64,000 nt of DNA, from NCBI GenBank assembly GCA_005884115.1, contig VAXW01000005.1, positions 1 through 64,000 of the forward strand, read 5' to 3'. Shown in pieces: positions 56,685 to 64,000 of the stretch; the first letter of the stretch is position 1, and each line of letters starts with the position of its first letter. The notes under the pieces were generated by a model. It did no database searches and had not been told where the DNA came from. It saw nothing but the letters and a program-made list of their open reading frames with translations. The position numbers were made by a program, and so were the translations under genes. The stretch is from Actinomycetota bacterium. Lineage in GTDB: Bacteria > Actinomycetota > Thermoleophilia > Solirubrobacterales > Solirubrobacteraceae.

Positions 56685-56761
56685 CTCATGTTTGGCGACA
56701 CCGATGTTAAGGTATAGTTGGTTACAACACCAGCTACTTCGTTACGGAGGTGTCGTACACG

Positions 56762-57277
56762 ATGATAGTGGGAAAGGCGCAAGCACCCCGCGAAGGGGAC
56801 GTAGCCGCCCTCGACCCGGTGGCGGTCGGGAAGCTGCTCGACCCTCCCGGCCCCGTTGTGCGTATCGCCGCGCGCGTGCGCGCTCACTGGCTCGATCGGG
56901 AACTGGTCGCGGGCGCTGACCCGTCGGCCTCGCGCCAGCTCGCAGCCCGCGCCGCAACGCTCACGTCGCGGCGCTTCCGCGGCCTGCTCGCCTCCGGGCT
57001 CGATCAGCTCGTGGTGTCCGCCCGAGCGCCTGCGGGCCGCTTGCGCGTATGCCCGCGCCGGAGCTCGACCCTGGCGAATGCCGAGGAGCTGCGCGAGCTC
57101 GCATCGATGCTTCGCGGGCGCGCGCCCCTCTACGCAAGCGGGATTGCGGCACTGGGCGCGCTCGTGACCGACCCGAGCAGTCCCGCATACCTCGGTGGCC
57201 GCGATGCGCTGGCACAGCGCCTGCGCGTGGCCAGGGCAGCGATGAGTGGCGGTGAGGTCCCGGATCCTAAGACGTGA
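56762..57277 (+). CDS. Hypothetical protein
   Basis: Long ORF divergent from the CGNR gene; no family recognised. Confidence 0.6.
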   Translation: MIVGKAQAPREGDVAALDPVAVGKLLDPPGPVVRIAARVRAHWLDRELVAGADPSASRQLAARAATLTSRRFRGLLASGLDQLVVSARAPAGRLRVCPRRSSTLANAEELRELASMLRGRAPLYASGIAALGALVTDPSSPAYLGGRDALAQRLRVARAAMSGGEVPDPKT

Positions 57278-57335
57278 AACCTCAGCGCAAGTCAAGACCA
57301 TGGACCAACGACCTGAACAACAAGGGAGGCACACG

Positions 57336-57518
57336 ATGAACCCCACACTGAGCATGCTTGTAGCGCGCGAGCGCGTCGCCGACCTGCTGCGACAGGCCGA
57401 CCAGCACCGGCGCATTGCGCGTCCGCAGCACACCGCGCAGGGATCGGCGCGCGTCGTCGCGGGGGCGCACAGGTTGCGCGGTGCCCTCTGGGTCCACGGC
57501 CGGCGCGAGTCCTCGTGA
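57336..57518 (+). CDS. Hypothetical small protein
   Basis: 60-aa ORF with upstream AAGGGAGG SD-like sequence; no family recognised. Confidence 0.35.
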   Translation: MNPTLSMLVARERVADLLRQADQHRRIARPQHTAQGSARVVAGAHRLRGALWVHGRRESS

Positions 57519-57584
57519 GCTCTCGCGGGCGTCGCGGCTGACAGCGGCTGCCCGATGTCGTTGGAAGTCGGCCGCAAGCGCGCT

Positions 57585-57646
57585 CGCGTCAGCCGCGCCG
57601 CGCGCGCTCAGCCGTCGCGTCAGCCGCGCCGCGCGCGCTCGGCCGT
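57585..57646. repeat. 31-bp perfectly adjacent tandem duplication
   Basis: CGCGTCAGCCGCGCCGCGCGCGCTC(A/G)GCCGT x2, spanning the TetR stop codon. Confidence 0.9.
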
Positions 57647-58288
57647 CGCGTCGTCGGCGAGCAGCCTGATCGCAAACAGCGCGATCTCATTCGTGAGCTC
57701 GGGAAGGCTCGCGGTGCGCCCACCGCGCACCTCCTCCGCGACCAGCTCGGTTATCGACAGCACGAGCAGGCGCGGCACCAGCTCGCCGAGCGGGCCGAGC
57801 TCAGGCTGTTCGGCCCGCGCGCGGCGGCCAAGGTCGGCGAACATCGCGCTGAACGCGTCGTACTGGCGTTCGCGCTGGCGAGCCGCGCGCTCGCCGACGG
57901 TGGGCAGCGAGACCAGATACGCCCGCGCGAACGTCGGTCGCTGCTGCCACCAGCGCAAGTAGCGGCGCGTGCCCTCGCGCGTAGCCTGGATCCAGTCGGG
58001 CTCGCTCGCCAGCTTCAGCAGCTCCCCGAGGAACTGCTCGGCGATCTCATCGCAAGCGGCTATAAAGCAGTCGGCCTTGTCGTCGAAGAGCTCATAGAAG
58101 GCGTTTCGCGACACGCGCGCCGTCGCCACCACCTGCGGCACCGTCGCCGCCTCGTAGCCGTCCCGCCCCACGCACTCGAGCATCGCGCGAACGATGCGCG
58201 CGCGCTGGGACTCGCGCACGGCGGCGGGCGAGAGCTTGTGGCGTCCCCTCGGCAGCGGCTCCCCGCTCCACTTAACTTCTAAGGACAT
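57620..58288 (-). CDS. TetR/AcrR-family regulator
   Basis: PLPRGRHKLSPAAVRESQRARIVRAMLECVGRDGYEAATVPQVVATARVSRNAFYELFDDKADCFIAACDEIA. Confidence 0.9.
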   Translation of the reverse strand: MSLEVKWSGEPLPRGRHKLSPAAVRESQRARIVRAMLECVGRDGYEAATVPQVVATARVSRNAFYELFDDKADCFIAACDEIAEQFLGELLKLASEPDWIQATREGTRRYLRWWQQRPTFARAYLVSLPTVGERAARQRERQYDAFSAMFADLGRRARAEQPELGPLGELVPRLLVLSITELVAEEVRGGRTASLPELTNEIALFAIRLLADDATAERARRG

Positions 58289-58374
58289 ACGTGTACTCTA
58301 ACGACTCGCCCGTGGCGCTTCAAAGGGATCCCCGCGCGGGGCTAGCGACCAACGAGATCGCATAGGCTGACTGC

Positions 58375-59298
58375 ATGACGGGGCCGTTGCCCGCGCTCTC
58401 GTACGACCGCTGGAGCGAGACCTGCGACACCCTGCACGCGCACACTCAGCTCCTCGGCAAGCTGGCCGTCAAGCTCGCCCCGCCCGAGCCTCAGCTGCAG
58501 CACGCCGCCCTGCGGCTGACGGCGCGCGGGTGGGAGACGCTCGCACTGCCGGCACCGGACGGCAGCGGCTCGGTCGTGGCGGCTCTCGACCTGCACGCCC
58601 ATGAGGCCGTCGTGGAACATGGCGACGGCCGCGCCACGCGCATACCTCTCATCCCGAATCGTTCCGTGGGCGATGTCGCGCGCGAGGTTCTTGGCGTCCT
58701 GCGCGACATGGTCGGACCCGTCGCCATCGATCCGACGCCGCAGGAGGTGCCGTGGACCGTTCCGCTCGATGAGGATCGCGAACACGCGCGCTACGACCCC
58801 GACCCGGTGTCGGCGTATTTCACGTGTGCCACTCAGGCCGCTCTCGTCTTGGCCGAGCTTCGCGCTCCCTACCGCGGGCGCTCCACGCCCGTCAACGCGT
58901 GGTGGGGCTCATTCGACGTCGCCGTGAGCCTGTTCTCGGGACAACCGGCCGAGCCTCCCTCACGCGATTTCATCATGCGCAACTCGATGGATGCCGAAGA
59001 GGTCGCGGTCGGCTGGTGGCCGGGCGACCGAATCTACAACAATGCCGCCTTCTATGCCTACGCGCACCCAGCCCCCGAGGGCTTTGCGAGCGCGACGCTC
59101 TCGCCGGCTGGCACGCGCTGGGACGAGGGCCTCGGGCTCTACATCCTCGATTGGCCAGACGGCGCAGGCGCCGGCCCGCGAGCTCGAGCGTCGGCACTCG
59201 AGTTCGCGCGCTCCGTGTTCCGCCATGCCTGCTCGGTGTGCGAATGGGACCCAGCGCTGGTCGGCAGCGCCGAGGGCTCACCTCCGCCGGTCAGGTGA
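58375..59298 (+). CDS. DUF5996-family protein
   Basis: YDRWSETCDTLHAHTQLLGKLAVKLAP...STPVNAWWGSFDVAVSLFSG...FIMRNSMDAEEVAVGWWPGD. Confidence 0.8.
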   Translation: MTGPLPALSYDRWSETCDTLHAHTQLLGKLAVKLAPPEPQLQHAALRLTARGWETLALPAPDGSGSVVAALDLHAHEAVVEHGDGRATRIPLIPNRSVGDVAREVLGVLRDMVGPVAIDPTPQEVPWTVPLDEDREHARYDPDPVSAYFTCATQAALVLAELRAPYRGRSTPVNAWWGSFDVAVSLFSGQPAEPPSRDFIMRNSMDAEEVAVGWWPGDRIYNNAAFYAYAHPAPEGFASATLSPAGTRWDEGLGLYILDWPDGAGAGPRARASALEFARSVFRHACSVCEWDPALVGSAEGSPPPVR

Positions 59299-59328
59299 GC
59301 GTTGCCGTCATGGGCCGCCTGAGGGGAA

Positions 59329-60942
59329 TTGCCGGTCGGCGGCGCCGAGCTGAAGTGCGGCTCACCCTCCCGGCGAGCGCATAAGCCGGCGGGAGATCGC
59401 GCCGTAGGGCCTGCCCTCACCGGACATTCGTCCAGTGCTCGATCAGGCACGCGGCACCGACGTGGCGCCGGCGCCGATAGCGAGCATGTGTCACTCGCTG
59501 ACGCCGACCGTGCGCCCTACCACGTCTGCGTGACGCTCCTCGGCATGGTCGTGATCGCCGCAGCGGTGGCCGTGGTAGGCGTTGGCTGGGGCCTTGATGT
59601 TCCCGCCGTGCGCTCAGTGATTCCCGGCGCCGTCGCCATGGAGGTGCAAACCGCGCTCGGGCTGGGAGCCGGCGGCGCAGCCGTCCTCCTCCTCCGTCCG
59701 CGGGCGCGCGGCCGGCATCGCACCGCAGGTCTTGTGCTCGCAAGCGTGCCAGGTGTGCTCGGTCTCACGGTCCTGGGTGAGTATGCGCTTCGCCTCAACC
59801 TCGGGATCGATGAGCTTCCGTTCGCCGACTACGAAGCCCGTGTCGCCGAACTGACCTATCCCGGGCGCTTCGCGCCGGTCGTCGGCGTGTGCTTTCTGCT
59901 GCTCACCGGGGCACTGTTCACGCTCGACCGCGGTGCGAAGCGGCGCTGGCGTCCGTCCGAGCTGCTCGCCATCCCGATGGCGATCCCGGCCGCCATGAGC
60001 CTGATCGGGCACGCATACTCGATCCCTGCCTTCTACGGACCGAGCTCGGCATCGAAGCTCGCTGTCAACACCGCCCTGTGCTTTCTCGCCCTCGCCGTCG
60101 CGCTCCTGCTCGCGCGACCCCGCGGACGCGTGCTCGAGCTGGCGACGACCACAAGCCCCGCCGGCGTGATCGTGCGGCGGATGGTCCCCCTGTGCCTGCT
60201 CGTGCCGTTCGTGCTCGGCTGGCTGCAGCTGCGCACGGTTCATTGGGGCCTGTTTGGCGACGAGGAAGCTACCTGGTGGACGACCGCTGCTGCGATCGCG
60301 GGACTCGTGGGAATGATCAACTGGTGCGCCAGAACCCTGAGCCACACCGACGGCAAGCGCCGCGCGCTCGAGGCGCAGCTGTACTCGCTCGCCAACCGCG
60401 ACTCACTCACCGGGCTGTTCAACCGACACCGCTTCGAAGACGAGCTGAACCAGCTCCTGGCACGCGCCCGCCGCTACGGGGACACCGGCTCGATCATGCT
60501 GCTCGATCTCGACGGCATGAAGCCGGTCAACGACACGCTCGGGCATGCGGCCGGCGATGAGCTGCTGCGACGTGTCGCCGACGTCTTCAAATCGCGCCTG
60601 CGCGAGGCCGACATCGTCGGCCGTCTAGGTGGAGACGAGTTCGCCATGGTGCTGCTCGAGGCCTCCGCCTCGACGGCCGCCGACGTCGCGCATGAGCTGT
60701 GCACGGCGATCGCAGCGATCGAAATCACGACGCTCGACGGCACCCGCTCGAGCACCGCGAGCGTTGGGGTCGCGCCGCTGGATGCAACGCCCGGCCTGAC
60801 CTGCTCAGAGCTGCTTGCCCGCGCCGACGAGGCCATGTACGTGGCCAAGCGCGCCGGCGGAAACCAGGTTGCCTCGACCGATTACCTCTCTGGCCCGGCG
60901 TGGCATGCGACGACCGGCGCCGCCGCGCTCGCGCATCGCTAG
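59329..60942 (+). CDS. Membrane-anchored GGDEF diguanylate cyclase
   Basis: Multiple TM segments; SLTGLFNRHRFEDEL, RLGGDEFAMVLLEA, ADEAMYVAKRAGGNQV; start uncertain. Confidence 0.88.
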   Translation: MPVGGAELKCGSPSRRAHKPAGDRAVGPALTGHSSSARSGTRHRRGAGADSEHVSLADADRAPYHVCVTLLGMVVIAAAVAVVGVGWGLDVPAVRSVIPGAVAMEVQTALGLGAGGAAVLLLRPRARGRHRTAGLVLASVPGVLGLTVLGEYALRLNLGIDELPFADYEARVAELTYPGRFAPVVGVCFLLLTGALFTLDRGAKRRWRPSELLAIPMAIPAAMSLIGHAYSIPAFYGPSSASKLAVNTALCFLALAVALLLARPRGRVLELATTTSPAGVIVRRMVPLCLLVPFVLGWLQLRTVHWGLFGDEEATWWTTAAAIAGLVGMINWCARTLSHTDGKRRALEAQLYSLANRDSLTGLFNRHRFEDELNQLLARARRYGDTGSIMLLDLDGMKPVNDTLGHAAGDELLRRVADVFKSRLREADIVGRLGGDEFAMVLLEASASTAADVAHELCTAIAAIEITTLDGTRSSTASVGVAPLDATPGLTCSELLARADEAMYVAKRAGGNQVASTDYLSGPAWHATTGAAALAHR

Positions 60943-62030
60943 CGTCGCGTCGCGTAGCGCACGCGCTCGGAGAGAGCCTCGATCTGCGCCCCGAGCGGCG
61001 CATCGCGCGGCGCCGGCGACGGCGGGCGGGCGGGAGACCGGCCGCCACCGGCGCCGCCTGAGCTCAGCACGCCGACCATGACTACCAGTCCGGCGACTAT
61101 CGCTATCGCGATCGCGAGGGCGCCCTTGCGAACGCGCGTCCCAGCCGGGTGGCGCCGGCGCCTCGGCCGGACAGCCGCAGCTGCTGTCCGCGCGCGGCGG
61201 CGAGGAACAGGAGCCGCCACAGGGCGCTGCGGGCGCGGCCGTGCGCGAGGCGTGCGCGGCAGCACGCGGGTGGTCGAGGTCGCTGCGCCGTCGATCAGCT
61301 CCAGTGCCCCCTGAGCCGAGGCTGGGCGCTCCGCCGGGTCGCTCGCGGTGAGGGCGTCGATGAGGCCCCGCATGCCTGCAAGCGGGCACACCGCGAGGAC
61401 GTCCTCCAGCAGCCTTCCGCATGCGAACAGGTCGCTGCGCACGCTCGCCGGCTCCCCTGCCAGGACCTCTGGCGCGAGGTAGCGAGCCGTCCCGAGTACG
61501 TTCCCGGTCTTCGTCAGACGCGTCGTGTCCTCGCGCGTTGCCACGCCGAAGTCGGTCAGCAGCGGGCGCCCGTCGCCCTCTAGCAGCACGTTGGAAGGCT
61601 TGATGTCCCGGTGGACGAGGCCCCCCGCGTGGATATGGCTGATCGCGCCGAGCAGTTCGCGAGCCAGCGGCCCGGCGTCGAGCGGGCGGTTGCTGCGCAG
61701 CGCCTCGGCCAATGTCGGGCCGGCCACGTGTCGCATAACCAGGTATGGCCGGCCGTGATCGGCGCCGGAGTCGAACACTGGCACCACGTTGGGATGGTTC
61801 AGGGAGGCGGCGGCCCGGCTCTCGCGCTGGAAGCGACGGATCCAAGCGGGATCGGCGGCCAGCGTATCGGCCATGACCTTGACGGCCACCGGGCGTCCGA
61901 GGACCTCATCGTGCGCCAGCCACACCGACGCCATTCCCCCCGTGCCGAGCAGGCGCACGAGGCGGTAGCGCGAGTCCAGCACGACCCCCTCGGTGAGCAG
62001 CCCCGCCGCAGCCTCGCTCAACCTAGTCAC
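60939..62030 (-). CDS. Serine/threonine protein kinase with C-terminal TM segment
   Basis: YRLVRLLGTGGMASVWLAHDEVLGRPVAVKVM, LVHRDIKPSNVLL, LTDFGVA, GTARYLAPEVL. Confidence 0.93.
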   Translation of the reverse strand: MTRLSEAAAGLLTEGVVLDSRYRLVRLLGTGGMASVWLAHDEVLGRPVAVKVMADTLAADPAWIRRFQRESRAAASLNHPNVVPVFDSGADHGRPYLVMRHVAGPTLAEALRSNRPLDAGPLARELLGAISHIHAGGLVHRDIKPSNVLLEGDGRPLLTDFGVATREDTTRLTKTGNVLGTARYLAPEVLAGEPASVRSDLFACGRLLEDVLAVCPLAGMRGLIDALTASDPAERPASAQGALELIDGAATSTTRVLPRTPRARPRPQRPVAAPVPRRRARTAAAAVRPRRRRHPAGTRVRKGALAIAIAIVAGLVVMVGVLSSGGAGGGRSPARPPSPAPRDAPLGAQIEALSERVRYATRR

Positions 62031-62535
62031 CGCCCTCGCCGCTGCCCTTGCCGTGCTTCTTGCCCTTCGCAGCGTGGTGCTCTCCCCGGGCGGGCGGATG
62101 CTTCTCGGCCTTGTCCCCCACGGCCGGCGCCAGCTGCGTAGGCGGGGCGGGCTGTGCCGCTGCCTGCGCGCGAGCCTGGCGAAGCTCGGACGTGGCGGTC
62201 GCCAGCGCCTGGTCTGCCCCGCCCCGAAGAGCCCTCGCATCGTCGGCTGTGAGCTTCCCCGTCGAGGCCAGGTACCGAAGTCGAGCCTGAAAGCTCCAAA
62301 GGGCTTCGACCGCTCCCGCGCTCTCACCGTGGTCGGCGCGCCACTTGGCCGCCGCGAGCAGCGCCTGCAGCGACGTCGCGTCAGCAGCATCCAGGCGGCG
62401 CGGGCTCGAAGAGCCGCACCCCCACGATCCCGATGCGGCCAACGCGCTCGCGAGCACGACGAGTACCGTCGCGGCCCGGCTCCTCTGGTGTAAGCGCGCC
62501 ATCCGTATCTTCTTTCCCCAAATCGCTTCGCGCAC
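62023..62535 (-). CDS. Hypothetical lipoprotein upstream of the kinase
   Basis: Lipobox-like SGSWGCGSSS; Lys/His-rich tail; overlaps kinase start. Confidence 0.6.
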   Translation of the reverse strand: MREAIWGKKIRMARLHQRSRAATVLVVLASALAASGSWGCGSSSPRRLDAADATSLQALLAAAKWRADHGESAGAVEALWSFQARLRYLASTGKLTADDARALRGGADQALATATSELRQARAQAAAQPAPPTQLAPAVGDKAEKHPPARGEHHAAKGKKHGKGSGEGGD

Positions 62536-62651
62536 GCACGGGCAGGCGATCGTTTCCGGCTGAGTCCTTCGCGCTCGTCTCCCGGCCGGGGGCGCGGGAA
62601 AGCGCCGACGGACGCTTCGTGCCGGTGCTCAGCGGGTAGTCACTCCATCAG

Positions 62652-63383
62652 ATGCCGCCGATGATCGTCGATGTCGGGGCCGTCCACGAGCTGATCGCGC
62701 GTGGCGCGCAGCTCGTTGAGGTGCTGCCAAAACACGAGTACCGCGAGCTTCACCTTCCCAAAGCCGTGAACCTCCCCCTGAGCGAACTCGACGCGCGCAG
62801 CGCGCAGCGCCTCGATCGCGGGCGCCCAGTGGTGGTGTACTGCTGGGATGCCCTCTGCGACCTCAGCCCTCGCGCAGCCGCGCGCCTGGACCAGCTCGGC
62901 TTTGAGGTCTACGACTATGCGCTCAGCAAGATCGACTGGATGGCTCGCGGCCTGCCCGTGGAGGGCAGCTCCGCGACGGAGCCGACGGCGCTTTCGCTGG
63001 TGCGCGAGGATGTCGCCACGTGTGCGCTCGACGATGACGCCAGGACGCTTCGCGCAGGGATCGACGCGAGTCCGTATGGATTTGCCCTCGCGCTCCGCGA
63101 TCGCACGGTGATGGGCCGTGTACGGCGTTCACGCCTGGACGAGGCAGCGGACGGCGCGACTGCGGAAACTGTGATGGAGCCGGCCCCGGCCACCGTGCGG
63201 CCGCACATCCCCCTCGACGAGCTCGAGCGCCGCTTTCATCACGGCGGCGCCGAAACGTTGATCCTCACGACTCCAGCCGCCGAGCTGATAGGCGTGGTAC
63301 GCCAGGCCGACCTGCCGGGCCACGGTGAGGAAGATCGCCGCGCTGGGTCGAGAGTCGCCGCTTCCTCATCGTGGCGGTCATAG
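62652..63383 (+). CDS. Rhodanese plus CBS-domain protein
   Basis: LVEVLPKHEYRELHLPKAVNLPLSELD, VVVYCWDALCDLS; C-terminal CBS-like TVMEPAPATVRPHIPLDELERRFHHGGAETLILTTPAAELIGVVRQADL. Confidence 0.75.
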   Translation: MPPMIVDVGAVHELIARGAQLVEVLPKHEYRELHLPKAVNLPLSELDARSAQRLDRGRPVVVYCWDALCDLSPRAAARLDQLGFEVYDYALSKIDWMARGLPVEGSSATEPTALSLVREDVATCALDDDARTLRAGIDASPYGFALALRDRTVMGRVRRSRLDEAADGATAETVMEPAPATVRPHIPLDELERRFHHGGAETLILTTPAAELIGVVRQADLPGHGEEDRRAGSRVAASSSWRS

Positions 63384-63430
63384 CCGGGCCGCACTTGCGC
63401 CGCGGCGCACCGTTCGAGACCTGACGGCGC

Positions 63431-63991
63431 TCAGCGGTGTTGCTCGATGAGCGTCCGCGCCATCGCCTTGCCGCGCAGGGCGGCGTGAGCGTCACCCTCC
63501 GCCGCCGCGACGATCGAGCCCTTCATGAGGATGTACCAGGACTGCACGAAGGAGTCCGCGTCGCGCAGCCCCGCCTCCTCGGCAAAGCGTCGAACCATCG
63601 AACGGATCTGCTCGAGATGGCGGATGCTCGCGGCGCCCGCCGGGTGGTGGCGACCCAGCTCGAGCAGCACGTTGACGAACGAGCAGGCTTCGAAGTCCTC
63701 GCGATGAAACCATTCGTCGTAGATGTCGAAGATCGCGAGCAGGCGCTGCTCGGGTTCCTCTGCACGGCGCAGCGCCTCCGCTTCGACGAAGTTGCGCGTC
63801 CAGCGCTGTTCGCGCAGATCCAGGAACGCGAGGATGAGGTCGTTCTTAGACGGAAAATGCCGGTAGAGCGTCGCCTTGGCGACGCCCGAGCGCGCCACGA
63901 TCTCGTCGACTCCCACCGCCCGTATCCCGCGATGCGAGAACAGCTCGTAGCACGCGTCAAGAATCCGCTCGCGGGCGGCTGAAGCGCCCAC
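63431..63991 (-). CDS. TetR/AcrR-family regulator
   Basis: RERILDACYELFSHRGIRAVGVDEIVARSGVAKATLYRHFPSKNDLILAFL. Confidence 0.92.
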   Translation of the reverse strand: MGASAARERILDACYELFSHRGIRAVGVDEIVARSGVAKATLYRHFPSKNDLILAFLDLREQRWTRNFVEAEALRRAEEPEQRLLAIFDIYDEWFHREDFEACSFVNVLLELGRHHPAGAASIRHLEQIRSMVRRFAEEAGLRDADSFVQSWYILMKGSIVAAAEGDAHAALRGKAMARTLIEQHR

Positions 63992-64000
63992 CTGGGCTTC

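Overview
The window is high-GC with overlapping gene starts and stops, looks actinobacterial (Thermoleophilia/Solirubrobacterales-like is only a guess), and is packed with about 75 recognisable protein genes. No rRNA, intact tRNA, CRISPR array, transposase or integrase was recognised. Main blocks: (1) BlaI/M56 pair, small membrane protein, GST-like protein and methyltransferase (1-3.3 kb); (2) GAF histidine kinase and LuxR regulator followed by a compact nine-gene type II fatty-acid synthesis operon (fabD-fabH-fabG-acpP-fabF-carboxyltransferase-maoC-fabI-acpS) and a tyrosinase (5.3-15.3 kb); (3) CsoR-type repressor with a clear operator and a divergent permease-YHS fusion (15.6-17.2 kb); (4) ECF sigma/anti-sigma, a TlpA-like protein and an in-frame chimera of truncated Lgt with DUF3179 (24.4-27.9 kb); (5) an ArsR-rhodanese fusion divergent from a persulfide-dioxygenase-like MBL protein and an MFS transporter (28-31.4 kb); (6) cydAB; (7) sugar ABC transporter divergent from galT-galK; (8) SoxR with a perfect operator; (9) several TetR regulators next to secreted hydrolases or conserved unknowns (41-59 kb). 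At least four reading frames appear broken by small indels (DUF427, WYL regulator, TetR, DUF2182 tail). These are either sequencing errors or real decay and should be checked before biological interpretation. Family assignments are by eye from motifs; no database search was run.
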